Assembly (NCBI GenBank): GCA_029204225.1
Contig: CM055112.1
Span: 2,460,346 to 2,511,841, forward strand
Direction: 5' to 3'
Length of the DNA stretch: 51,496 nt
From: Diphasiastrum complanatum
Taxonomy: Eukaryota; Streptophyta; Lycopodiopsida; Lycopodiales; Lycopodiaceae
Position 1 is the stretch's first letter; each line of letters begins with the position of its first letter. The position numbers and the translations under genes are program-made. Below the pieces are notes generated by a model. The model saw only the letters and a list, made by a program, of their open reading frames with translations. It did not search any database and was not told the origin of the DNA. This document shows, piece by piece, positions 31,187-41,935 of the stretch.

Positions 31187-33178
31187 TGCCAATTTTGACA
31201 TTTTGATCGAACAAGAGAAAACAATACTGACGAGAAGGATGTTGGCTCCCAAGCCAATTGATCTTTCCAGCATCCTGTCTGTTCCTATTCCAGTTGCACC
31301 AGATGCTGCACCAGTAGTCAAAGTGGCAGCTACCACTGCTATGGAGATTGATGCTGCACCATCCCAACCAGAAACAGTTCCAGCTGGCGCAACGGATATA
31401 GATGGTGCTACTACTGCTACTGATTCTTCAAAGCTAGCATCTGCTTTTACATCTCAGAAGCAGCAGAGTGCATCCATCTCTGCTGATGATGCAACCCAGT
31501 CCGACACATCTGACAAAGGACGAACAACTGCTGAAGGCGACCCTGGGGCACCTATTGAAGATGAAGATGAACCAGACAACCAGCGCCAGTGGTTTCGAAC
31601 CATGACAGAGAAAGCCAAAAATCTAGTGGCTGAAGTGTACGAGTTGGACAAGTACCATCAGAAGATTACCATGGAATTTGTTAACTCAAAAAGGAGATGC
31701 CAAATCGTTCTCTCGAAACACAGCTTCAGACTCTAATAAACGAAGCTGATTCTTTGAAGAAGATGAATAAGGCAATTCTGGCCAAGTCTGACAATTTTCA
31801 GACTCAAAATCATTCTTTGAAGCAACAACTTTTGGCTGCAAATCAATATAACGGTGCCCTCCAAAAATATTTGCAGGAGGAGAAAATGACGAGAATAAAG
31901 ACAAAAGCTTCTCTCTGTGTGTGCACCAATGCAGGGTCAGTTACAATAGACCTCACGAAGCTGAACCAGCTCCAAGACTAGATGCTTGAAAATTTTTGAG
32001 TCGAGTTCTTGCAACCGCTTGAGGATGCAAAGGCACTTGTCGAGGAAGACTTGGCTGAGCTGAAGGAGCTCTCAAGTGAAGCCATCCCATCTTGCAGTGG
32101 GCCCGATTCACACGACAAATATCTTCAGGCCCTGCTTCGCATTGATGACCTCACACAACAACTTCAAGTTGTGCCATCCTGTTCTGGAGCCTCGGACCAT
32201 CCTGAGTATTTGGAGGTTGTCACGAATCTCGACAAGCTCGAGCAGGAGCTGTCAAATCTCAAGCAACAATTGGAAAATCAGAAGCTGGCTGTTGAGTTGC
32301 AAACTGAGGACTTGGCAACTGCATCCACACAGCCAAAGCGAACATGGCGCAATCAGTTGAAGGTATGTGCTGACAGATTCTGTGCATTTGTTGAACGCTT
32401 CTAAAAAACGTGTCCACAAGTATTTGATATTGAATTGCAATGGTGTGTGGATTACATGATGCTATCAGGCGCAGTAGGCATAGCCTTCGACGAATGGAAG
32501 CGACCTTGGGAGAAGGACGACGTTCTTTGGTTATGGGCCCAGCTCTCTATCGAATAAAAAGGATGTCTCTGTTGGGGCATAATCCAGGGTAAGTTCCAAG
32601 TCATGCCTTTCGGATCATCAGAGTTATACATAGGCTCTTCGGCTTTTTGGAAGCGAAAGTTGCAATTTCAGTTGTACAAACCTCAAGTTGTTGTGGATTC
32701 AGACGAATTCGACGATGCCGGGTTGCTGATTCATGTAAATATGGCCTATCCAGAGTTATTTAGTCTTTATGTGGATTGGGGGCGAAGTCTTGTAGTTTAT
32801 TTTGCGGAGATTCGACACAATCTGCAAGACAGAAGGAAGTCATTTTGCTACAAGCAGTTCTGTACATATTCATTTTGGCAGTTTGGTACTTTTGCGACAA
32901 AGACATTATTTTTCATTCAAACTCTTTATGTAAAAAGCTCTTTTATTAGACTTTCAGCTCATTACTATAAAGAAGTCACTCTTCGAAGTGATTTAGACGA
33001 AGATAGAAAGTTAACTCAGGAGCTGTTCGATGAAAGATTGCTCCCAGTCAAGTTAGAAGAATTCGACAACTTACCAATTGGCCGTTATACAAAATCAAAA
33101 GAAGACTTGCTGTTGATCGAAGCTCAACAAAACTTGGAGTTTGTTCATAAATTATATGAAGAATTGAATCGTTCATAA
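31187..33178 (+). pseudogene. accessory gene of unknown function, C-terminal part (linker, coiled coils, C-terminal domain)
   Basis: Continues the 24,743 frame across the copia insertion. First an Ala/Thr/Pro-rich, then acidic linker (IEDEDEPDNQ) to about 31,690. A one-base shift in an A-run at about 31,690 moves the rest to another frame. There it reads a heptad-rich coiled coil (LETQLQTLINEADSLKKMNK; LDKLEQELSNLKQQLE) with in-frame stops at about 31,980, 31,998, 32,404 and 32,557, then a 190-codon segment ending at 33,178 with no motif I know. Without the insertion the gene would span about 2.57 kb. Gag-like, envelope-like or unknown accessory proteins of plant retroelements are all possible. 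A purine tract and an LTR follow, so it is most likely the last gene of an LTR element. Confidence 0.5.
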
Positions 33179-33472
33179 AACATTCATTGATGCCTTTGTT
33201 GTGTTGATGTTTCTATGGGATGCTGAATTTTTGAAGTTTAAAAATGTTTGGAAGTTTGATTTCAGTTTTCATCAACAATTCAAAGATCAACTCAAAACAA
33301 CCTATTCAATTAAAGAAACAGCAAGACACATATTCTCTAAGACGAAGAAATATCTAAAGGACAAAATATACGAAGAAATATCTTTTCGCCTTAACAAAAA
33401 TCTGAAGAACAGAATGCTTTGCGAATAATCCTCAAAAAGAAGATATTATGTTCACGAGGATGTTTCACATTT
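33179..33472 (+). other. short region between accessory gene and purine tract
   Basis: A 75-codon open stretch (33,201-33,428), rich in Lys, Phe and Asn, has no recognisable motif. It could be a further decayed part of the preceding gene. Confidence 0.25.
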
Positions 33473-33485
33473 GAGGAAGGGGATA
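33473..33485 (+). other. polypurine tract
   Basis: GAGGAAGGGGATA directly before TGTGATGTCACC, the form expected for the purine tract at the 3' end of a plus-strand LTR retrotransposon. Confidence 0.6.
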
Positions 33486-34640
33486 TGTGATGTCACCTTA
33501 TTGTTAAAAATTGAATATGGTCATTTTTCAGGAATATATCTCCTAAGTACTTGCCGTGTAATTATGGGCAAGACCTTTAATAGGAAAGACATTGCCTTGG
33601 ATAACCTTTACTAGGTCGTCCACACAAAACAGCTAGATATGAAAAGACATGTTAAACTAGAGTAACTTTAACTCGTAGTTAAGTATACCTTTTATGGTAT
33701 AATTGAAGGTATTTTCAGTCTAATTGTTAACTAGACCCTTTCGCAGGAGCGACGCACCTGTTGTTTTAGAGGTGTGTTTGTTCATCCCGTAGAACATATA
33801 TTGATCTCACACTTCAGTCTCGAGCATCGAGAGAGAAGAGTTTATGCATATGTAAGAGATTGAAGAAGTGAATAGAGTTCTGTGAGTTATTCTCTCTTAT
33901 CTCTGTTCTCCGCACTATTGAGTGTGAGTGATCTTGAGTCTGCTAACAATCTCTAACACATTACATGAATTACTCTCTGATCAGACAGACTCTCTAGTGC
34001 ATTATAGTCGTTTGCTGTGTATCTGTAAAGCATGCTCTAAAGAACTGTCTTAAAACTATCTTATTCATCTGTCGCGAATACTTTCTTTGTGGCACTCGAA
34101 TAACGACTCTCTTTGGTACAGTCTAGCACGATCATTGAATAAAGCTGTATGTATATATATGAGATGACAGTCCCTGTTTGAAGAATTGAGTCTTTGATCT
34201 ATTTTCCTGATTGGCATTGACATAAGTTTCTAACATGCTCTAAAACCATTCGTATTCTTTAACCATTAATTTGGACTTTAGTTGTTGAGGAATTCTGTCT
34301 AGAAACGAATAGTTCGCGAACGCGATTACTAATTGTCTGTACAATCGCAAATACATCAAATATTTCTCGACTCTCTGTTGACACCTTAATCAGCCAGAGT
34401 GTAGTACTGTTGTACTACTCTGATAACATCTCATCTGTAGAATGCGTTTCATTCGATTTGATAGAGACTAGGTTGTAGTTTTGAAATTATTAACATTACA
34501 TTCTCCAAACCATAAGTAATACTGGTTACTTTTTAATGTCTGTTGACAACCATAATAACACTCAAAACCACTTGCCATAATTGTACCAAATACATAACTT
34601 TCTAACGTTGTCCTCTATGGGAACGACATTATTTACTATA
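33486..34640 (+). repeat. 3' LTR of the element carrying the accessory gene (end not defined)
   Basis: Starts TGTGATGTCACC after the purine tract. It contains CT-rich parts (TTCTCTCTTATCTCTGTTCTC near 33,890) and a TATA-rich segment near 34,150. CTAACACA near 33,960 is one possible end. No second copy is in the window, so the stretch may include flanking DNA. No gene is seen in it. Confidence 0.45.
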
Positions 34641-35080
34641 AAATCTATATTAACCCTATTGGTATAGTACAACAAGCCAAGTGGCCAAATAGAGTTTGGA
34701 TCTATAAAAGGATGAAACTCATGGAGAGACACATCTTCTCTCTTCTCTATCTCATTTCATGCTTATACATGGTTCTCTTGGGTTCTACTATCCATTGGTG
34801 CACTATACTTGTGATTGCTTGCAATTCTATGTGTAGAATGATCTATAATTGCTATTTTTGGATCCACACGTGTGAAATATAGTAGCTTGTTGGTTTTGTA
34901 TGGAAAAAAATAGTACTTTATCATTTGATTCACGTTTGATCAAGTTCTATTAGAGTTTGCATCTCATTTTGTGTCTAGATGCTAATTTTTTTACATTGGT
35001 GACATTGGTAGGATTTTCTTCTTTTGTAACCAAAGATTTGGGACATTAATTGGATCATCAATGATCTAAAATCCTTCACA
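34641..35080 (+). repeat. partial copia LTR plus leader
   Basis: Contains CCTATTGG, AAGCCAAGTGGCCAA, CTATAAAAGG (34,702), CT-rich sequence and CACACGTGTG (34,866-34,875), in the same order as the LTR of the intact element. The end (TTTTTTACA at about 34,996) and the leader with TAACCAAAGATTTGGGACAT match, in inverse orientation, the LTR/leader at 20.64-20.85 kb. Its 5' end is missing. Confidence 0.65.
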
Positions 35081-35103
35081 CCAGGTAGCTACATGTCCTA
35101 GTT

Positions 35104-35539
35104 CAACTTGGCTATACCATATGCGCGCTTGCTTTTTCAGAAGACTAGGAAAGATCCGTAGCTTGTCAACATCTCGGTTAATCTTTTGAATACTACCACT
35201 ACCTTTGATTCTTTATCAGGAAAGTTTCATATGAAAAAAATTGACAAAATACGGGAACTTCCGTTCTTGTTTTCTCAATATATACACTTAACTGCTAATA
35301 GGTCAATTATGAACTCGTATAAAGTGATTGTCTCTCAAATTATTGCTACCATGTACTATTGTAGCGAACATGATACCTTTATGGATGAGGTCAAAAGCAT
35401 TGTTCTTGCTTTTCAAAATAATGGCTTCATGAGAGGAAGATTGTATGAAATTTTAAACAACTTGTTTCTACACGAATTGTTCCCTAGGCTCAAGTTTACT
35501 TTACCAAAAAATGCTAAATTTCTTTTGGTGGGCAGTTAG
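35104..35539 (+). pseudogene. possible Penelope-like reverse transcriptase C-terminal remnant
   Basis: After one stop near 35,158 the frame runs to 35,539. It includes AIPYARLLFQKTRKDP, then NRSIMNSYKVIVSQIIATMY, and CSEHDTFMDEV followed by NNGFMRGRLYEIL. The order Ser/Asn-Arg, 'IPY..L', 'CS..D.F..E', 'NG[F/Y]' resembles the thumb-side region after the palm of Penelope-like and similar reverse transcriptases. The palm motifs themselves are missing, so this is an inference from a short piece. There is no ATG at its beginning. Confidence 0.35.
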
Positions 35540-35601
35540 CACTCCATCTCAAGGGTGCTAGCCTCCTGAGAAACTTTGCTAGCTGTGGGTATGGTTGGTG
35601 G

Positions 35602-35602
<1 letters not shown>

Positions 35603-35685
<83 letters not shown>
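35603..35685. repeat. (TC)n microsatellite
   Basis: About 83 bp of uninterrupted CT dinucleotide. Ser-Leu or Arg-Glu frames across it are artefacts. Confidence 0.95.
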
Positions 35686-35687
<2 letters not shown>

Positions 35688-36730
35688 GGGCTCTGTTACG
35701 TACATATATCACTCTATTTGCTTTACAAACCTCTGTAGAATGCAAATGTTGCGTACTAACCCTATTTACTTGTTGGGGCGTAAGAAAAATGCCTTGCTAT
35801 GATAGAAGACCCCACTTATGAAAAAAAGCTTTTTTTTTTAAAAAAGTGATGGGAAAGTTGGTAGTCTTTCCAAGGGCCAAGATCTGTGCACATTTTGAAT
35901 GGTTAATCTAACGGTGAGCAGCAATTTGCACTTAGTACACCTAAGTGTCCTCTGGTGCTATAAAGAGGGAAGTCACAAAACCCTATTCACTTTCCCTCAT
36001 ACTTTCTTGCTTTTTTTTTTTGTTTTTTTTTTTTTCTCTCTCTCTCTCTCCTTCAGCCCTGCTCTACTGGTGCTTTTCTGTACGGTGATTGCAATCGAAG
36101 AGGAATATTCGTGAATGCTACGGGATGTGCAATCGTGTGAACGATACTGCAACCTAAGGTGAGAACAGTATGAGGAATGCTAGCTCGCTGATACTAAAGG
36201 TTCTGTACTGTGCTTTATGATTATAAATTGATGCTTACAATTTGTTGTGATTACCGTTGTGTAGTAGCAAGTGTGACTTGCAAAACTGTGATTCGGCATT
36301 CTTACAAGCAAACGCTACCTCAAGGAGCAATAGTGGGCACATTTATAGGTATTTTTTCTAAAAAAAATTGAGTTTTGGTTGGCGCTGGACAGCGATCCAG
36401 GTGTATACCATAAATAGCACTGATTTTTGTTGATAAGTAGTCGCTGACCAGTGCTATCTGTATAGCGGAATGGGCCGCTAGCCAGCGCTCCTTTTTGAGT
36501 GTGAAATCCATGTTACTATAGTGATGAAGCATGGCCTTGCATGCATGTATATTTCCACGCATTTTACATTTGTAAGGATTGAGAAAGTGCGATGCATCGT
36601 TGGCCTTGCTTATGGTTTCTAGAGATAATAGTGATAGATACATATATGTTATTGATAAGAGCATTCCTGCTACTCCATTGGCTATAGCTTGCTATGATTG
36701 GTTGCTCTAGATGATTGCTATGGTTGTATG
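35686..36730 (+). other. possible host-gene 5' region, left of the 3.6-kb copia insertion
   Basis: No long frame. At 35,960 CTATAAAGAG looks like a TATA box, followed 20 bp later by AAAACCCTATTCAC (telo-box AAACCCTA, common near plant ribosomal-protein and growth genes). A long T/CT tract (36,011-36,050) ends in CCTTCAG, an acceptor-like site. CCTAAG/GTGAGAA (about 36,158) is donor-like. This could be a promoter, a leader exon and an intron of a gene whose coding part is not in view. Confidence 0.3.
36726..36730. repeat. target-site duplication GTATG, left copy
   Basis: GTATG before the LTR at 36,731 and again at 40,333-40,337 after the other LTR. Confidence 0.9.
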
Positions 36731-36957
36731 TGACAAAATTTCCAGAATTCACACGTGTGGGGAATGTCCACAAGAGTGACTGATCGTATTTAAGCTTTGT
36801 GATTGGCACTATAACCTGATTCTAGATTGATCAACAAAATCTAGCTCAAAAGAAATGGCTAATCCACAATCTAGCATGCTAATCAACATAATATAATAGC
36901 AAGGATCAAAGAATGAGAAAATACAAGATTTCAATGTATGAGCATTAGCCTCAACAC

Positions 36958-37054
<97 letters not shown>

Positions 37055-37587
37055 ACAGAAATAACAAGCAATATTTGTTTAGATCCAGAATGACATGAGA
37101 TAGCTACAAAACTTTGGTTCTTCATTATCAATTGTGTGGAGAGCTACACATATTTATGGAGATTGAGGTAGCTCGAGGTAGAACCATATCTATCCATTCC
37201 AAAATGACATCTAGAGTCTATGTGACATTTGTCACTTGTCATGCATGAAATTCTACCAACATTTACAAGTGTACTAGTTCTAACTAGAAATGTCCAAATC
37301 ATCATGCATGTGTCCAATAAACTTTGTGCATGCCTTGCATGTCACTATGGATCACTTACAGTTAATACATGTGAGTTTCCACGAGTTTCTACAAGCATAA
37401 TCATGCTAATTCTATGTCTACAATCTATATGCAAGTTGCATTTATCAAACTAGACAATACATAACCATGTAGCTCGAGTTCTATGTAGGCCAAACTTGGC
37501 ATTTTGCATTAATGAGCTACATACTTGCATGGTACAACATTTGTAGCAAGCCAAGAAATCAATATGGATTGTTTTTCAATTTTAACA
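36731..37587 (-). repeat. 3' LTR of the deleted copia element, with expanded GA tract
   Basis: 857 bp; minus strand TGTTAAAATTG ... AATTTTGTCA. Contains CACACGTGTG (36,750-36,759). The GA tract at 36,961-37,052 is 92 bp; the partner LTR has only about 20 bp at the same place. Confidence 0.9.
36961..37052. repeat. (GA)n microsatellite within the LTR
   Basis: 92 bp of pure GA. Same location as a short AGAGAGAGAG stretch at about 39,772-39,796 in the partner LTR. Confidence 0.95.
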
Positions 37588-37599
37588 CTCCTCCTAAAA

Positions 37600-38272
37600 A
37601 TGATCTATATTGATTTGAACATGGATCTTGGTATAACTCCAAGGTTGGCTCTAGGCCTGTTGAAGGAACTTTTGCTCAAAGGTTTGGTGAGCATATCTGC
37701 AATTCAAGATGATGTGTCGATGTGCTCCAATTTGATTTCACCTCCAATGAGCTTCTCTCTCACGAAGTGATGTGCAACTTCGATATGTTTGCTCCTTGCA
37801 TGGAATATTGGGTTGTTGGTAAGGGCTTGAGCTGAAATGTTGTCACACATGATCATAGGTATTTTTTTTCTTCCATAATTATCTTTAGCTCCACTAGTAA
37901 CCTCTTGATCCAAAGCACTTTCTTTGTTGTTGTAGTGAGCACCTTGTACTCAGCTTCACATGATGAGAGTGATATAATATCTTGCTTTTTGGAAAGCCAA
38001 GATATCAAGTTTCCTCCAAGATATATGACATAAGCACTTTTAGATTTCCGATCTGCTCTATCACTTGCAAAATCTGAGTCAGAATAACCAATAATAGAAA
38101 GATCTTCACTTTTATATAATAAACCAAAATCAAAAGTTGAAGATATATATCTAAGCACTCTTTTGGCCTTTTTCCAATGATAAATTGAAGGATTTTGCAT
38201 AGCCTGGCTCAACTTATGAACACTAAAGCTTATGTCAGGTCTAGTTATTGTGAGCCTATAAGACTTCTAAAA
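37600..38272 (-). pseudogene. copia RNase H and RT end of the deleted element
   Basis: The minus strand reads MQNPSIYHWKKAKRVLRYIS, IIGYSDSDFASDRADRKS (RNase H catalytic Asp), LISWLSKKQDIISLSSCEAE, then after a frame change IMCDNISAQALTNNPIFHAR and EHIDTSS, stop, ADMLTKPLS. Frameshifts occur near 37,880 and 38,215. The stop comes before the purine tract, unlike in the intact element. Confidence 0.75.
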
Positions 38273-38772
38273 AGTGTGATGTCCTCGAAGGATCTTTCAT
38301 CACCTTTGTTAGAGTCCTTTACATTTTGCTCCATAGGTATTTCTATACGCTTACAATTCAACATATTGAACTTTTTTAGCATTGAAAGAGCATACCTAGA
38401 TTGACATATGAAAGCCTAATCTTTAAGAAAGTCAATCTCTAATCCTAGAATATAGTGTATTTTTCCAAGATCTTGCATCTTGAATTCTTTTCCAAGTGCA
38501 ATCTTGGTTTCCTCAACTAACTTGATACAACTTCCTATCTCTCTCAAAATTTCATTAGATACATTCATCTTAATGAAATGTAGAGCCATTCTAGCTCTCT
38601 TCTTATATTTAGGAATTTCAACCTATGCTTGAGGCTCCTCCTCAACACCAAGCACAATATCCATAACATCCTGGAGAATCAAAACAGACTCCATTCTTAA
38701 CTTCCAAATTGAGTAATTAGAAGTGTTTAGTCTGTCACTGGCTTCTAGAAGATATCCTCCCTTAGATGCCAT
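38273..38772 (-). pseudogene. copia gag N-terminus fused by deletion to RT C-terminus
   Basis: Starts at about 38,772 (minus strand) with MASKGGYLLEASDRLN and YSIWKLRMESVLILQDVMDI, the Gag start as at 7.08 and 26.58 kb. An in-frame stop lies after EEEPQA. At about 38,537, after NEILREIGS, the sequence passes without a frame change into CIKLVEETKIALGKEFKMQD and LGKIHYILGLEI, the RT segment after the YVDD motif. Thus about 2.7 kb of gag-pol is deleted at one junction. Confidence 0.75.
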
Positions 38773-39524
38773 TATGATGAAGACTTCTTAGTTATTGGAT
38801 TGAAATATGTTTGAGCTTGTTCCTATCAGACTTAGAGTTGCTGCTCTCTTTCACTATAGGTATTTTCAAGGTTGAACTATCTTCCTATGTGAACCAACTA
38901 CATATGAAATGAATCTCAAATATTCAACAAGACAAGTTATATAGATCAGACACAAAAAGTGGTTTGAGACACTTTGGCTAGTTTGAATCCTACTTTTGGC
39001 ACGTGTGAAATGCTTCAAAATAAAACACTATTGACACTCAGAAGGCTCAAAGGGTGTTCAAATACTTCAAACTCAGTCTTGATCTACAGTTTCTTGTGTT
39101 GGATGCTCAAAACAATGAATTCAGAACAAAGTATAATTGAATCAAATCAAAATGTTGTCACTCGGATTTGGGACCTATCCCTATCCTCTTTAAGAGTTTA
39201 TAACTCTTGCTAGACACATCAGATTGATTTGGTTAAAATTTCTATGGAAAGTACAGATCAAATGCTTTCCATCAAGCTATAAGATTGCTATCTTTGGATC
39301 TATAGGTAAGGAGAACAAAGGGACTGAAAAACTCTAATTTTCACATGTGCGAAATTCCAGAATTCCGTACTTCCTCAATTCAGGTCTAAAAATTCAGTTC
39401 AAGTCCAATTTGATCCAAATACACTTCAGAGAAAGGTTATAAAAAGTGTAAAACTGCTTTTTTGCTCGATTTAGCTCTTAGTTTCTTGTACAATCAGAGT
39501 TGTTAGCATGCAAAGCTTAATGTG
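38773..39524 (-). other. copia 5' leader of the deleted element
   Basis: Non-coding, about 750 bp between gag start and PBS. Contains TTTTGGCACGTGTGAAATGC (about 38,994), a word also in the leader remnant at 7.29 kb. Confidence 0.6.
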
Positions 39525-39536
39525 GCTATGATACCA
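39525..39536 (-). other. primer-binding site of the deleted element
   Basis: Minus strand TGGTATCATAGC next to the LTR end. One base differs from the usual TGGTATCAGAGC. Confidence 0.85.
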
Positions 39537-40332
39537 TGACAAAATTTCCAAAATTCACAAGTGTGGAGAATGTCCACAAGAGTGACTGATCTTAATTAAG
39601 CTTTGTCATTGGCACTATAACCTGATTCTAGATTGATCAACAAAATCTAGTTCAAAAGAAATGGCTAATCCACAATCTAGCATGCTAATCAACATAATAT
39701 AATAACAATGATCAAAGAATGAGAAAATACAAGATTTCAATGTATGAGCATTGGCCTCAACACGAGTTAGAGAGAGAGAGAGAGCTAGAGAGATAACAAG
39801 CAATATTTGTTTAGATCCAAAATGACATGAGATAGCTACAAAACTTTGGTTCTTCATTATCAATTGTGTGGAGAGCTACACATATTTATGGAGATTGAGG
39901 TAGCTCAAGGTAGAACCATATCTATCCATTCCAAAATGACATCTAAAGAGACATCTAGAGTTTATGTGACATTTGTCACTTGTCATGCATGAAATTCTAC
40001 CAACTTTTTACAAGTGTACTAGTTCTAACTAGAAATGTCCAAATCATCATGCATGTGTCCAATAAACTTTGTGCATGCCTTGCATGTCACTATGGATCAC
40101 TTACAATTAATGCATGTGAGTTGCCACGAGTTTCTACAAGCATAATCATGCTTATTCTATGTCTACAAACTATATGCAAGTTGCATTTATCAAACTAGAC
40201 AATACATAACCATGTAGCTCGAGTTCTATGTAGGCCAAACTTGGCATTTTGCATTAATGAGCTACATACTTGCATGGTACAACATTTGTAGCAAGCCAAG
40301 AAATCAATATGGATTGTTTTTCAATTTTAACA
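39537..40332 (-). repeat. 5' LTR of the deleted copia element
   Basis: 796 bp; matches 36,731-37,587 apart from the short GA tract, small indels and point changes. Its palindrome has decayed to CACAAGTGTG (39,556-39,565). Followed by the duplication GTATG. Confidence 0.9.
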
Positions 40333-40337
40333 GTATG

Positions 40338-41109
40338 ATAGATTGCTACCTCTGATAATGAATAGAATGACTTCTAAGAAGTGTAAACATAAAGGAAGCT
40401 TGGTGTGATTGTTTCTTCCTGAGAAGACGTATGCACAGAACATGAATATCTGTATGATGTGGGTATTGTGGGGAAGGAATTGCTCTCGAATAAAGTTGAA
40501 TGATAAGCTAGTAATCTGCGGCTAAATGATGGATTAACTATTGCTAAAGACTATGAGGGTGATAGAAGTACTATATGCTTAACACAATACTTTCGGTTGG
40601 AATCTTCTAGCATGTAGGTGATTTGTTAAAACAGCTGAAGATGGATAATTCACAAGAGATGACTTCATCTATCATTCAGGTATGATGCTATACGAAACTA
40701 CACCAATACGGTGGGTAGCCTTACTCGTTACTACAGAAAGTCTTATCCATGCATGATAATTCTAAACTTTCTTCCTTTAAAAGTAGTAACTAATGAAGTT
40801 ACAGAAGTATGATCTTATGTACGTTACGTATTTTTTATAAATGCAATTTAGTTGATAAAGTTCTGAATCTTGTTTCGGACATGGATAACAACTGATGCTC
40901 AGCTATGACACATGTCTTCCTCATGTGACTAACTTGTGCGGTTTTGTTGTGTGGGATGGTGGCAGGTAACAACTGGTTGTCTTAGAACTTGCTTCGCTTT
41001 ATGATACTCTGTAATGTTATCCTTTATACAACTGTATTTTTTTACCTGTTATACTATAAATTGAAGGGTTCAAAGGGTTTGGTCTTGACTAGTCAAGAGG
41101 GACTATGTG

Positions 41110-41112
<3 letters not shown>
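40338..41112 (+). other. possible host sequence, right of the 3.6-kb copia insertion
   Basis: Continues the 35.7-36.7 kb sequence once the copia element is removed. No frame above about 50 codons is convincing. ATCATTCAG/GTATGATGC near 40,677 is donor-like. I see no recognised gene. Confidence 0.3.

Positions 41113-41180
<68 letters not shown>
41113..41180. repeat. (TC)n microsatellite
   Basis: 68 bp of pure CT dinucleotide. Confidence 0.95.
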
Positions 41181-41184
<4 letters not shown>

Positions 41185-41567
41185 GTGTGAGAATGAAGAG
41201 TGTCTTCATATATATATATTACCTACGGAACAAGCAAACACACCTTTTGAGATTCCTGGTGCATCGTTCCATTGACTAACTTTAGAGTAATAGACACATG
41301 TAAAAAAAAAATCAAGCCAACGTAGTCTTCCACATGGTCATAAATGTGAAGATAAATGTGAATGACCTTTGATAACACGTGTACATTTAATAAAAAGAGA
41401 TTCACTAAATCCAAGAAAACTAAATAATAAATAAATAACAATCACTTAAATAATTATAAAAAAGAAATCTGAAAAAAATGAAAAAAAAAATTCGAGATAG
41501 ACGAAAGATTCTCGAAAAGTTTTCGAAAGATTTTCCCTCAAAATCATTCGTCAGAGATAATATTTCT
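41181..41567. other. AT-rich junction region
   Basis: No gene. From about 41,470 it holds GAAAGATTCTCGAAAAGTTT-type words like those at 2-4 kb and 24.1 kb, ending where the minus-strand integrase fragment begins. Confidence 0.35.
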
Positions 41568-41852
41568 TTATTCTTGAACCGGTAATATGCGTTGGCAATA
41601 ATTCACCATCCAATAACTCACCATCCAGTGATGAAAGTTGGATAGAACTAGCGCCTTGATAGTCCTTCTAGTGTCCTTTTTTGCATGCTCCTTGAAGATT
41701 TCGAAGTAGTTGAAGGCTTCTAATTTTTTCTTTATAAAGTACACCGTAGTCCTTCTGAAAAATTCATCAATAAAAACTATAAAATACTTTGCATCCTTCA
41801 GGGAAGGATTTTTTATCGAGCCACAAATGTCTGAATGTACAATGTCTAACAA
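41568..41852 (-). pseudogene. copia integrase core fragment
   Basis: Minus strand LDIVHSDICGSIKNPSLKDA and KYFIVFIDEFFRR...VYFIKKKLEAFNYFEIFKEH. It matches the integrase at 48.4-48.6 kb up to RTIKAL, then is truncated before the second catalytic Asp. It is separated from the protease at 41,936 by a deletion of the pre-integrase part (compare 48.7-49.1 kb). Confidence 0.7.
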
Positions 41853-41935
41853 TCTTCTAGCAATATGCTGATGGCTTGATTTAAATGGTTTCCTAGTCTG
41901 TCTACCAACTAGACAGTCTTAGAAAGTAGTTTAGA

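Larger units (their letters stand above)
36731..40332 (-). mobile_element. internally deleted copia element (3.6 kb)
   Basis: Two LTRs (36,731-37,587 and 39,537-40,332), PBS GCTATGATACCA next to the right LTR, purine tract AGGAGGAG next to the left one, and GTATG duplications. Gag N-terminus and RT/RNase H C-terminus are joined directly; integrase, protease and most of RT are gone. It can move only with help from a complete relative. Related to the intact element by its RNase H and LTR style. Confidence 0.9.

Noticed and set aside
32252-32440. Minus-strand frame opposite the coiled-coil region
   Set aside because: Antisense shadow of the plus-strand coding sequence.
24743-33178. Viral or host structural gene
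   Set aside because: There is no similarity I can support. The following purine tract and LTR start make a retroelement gene more likely.
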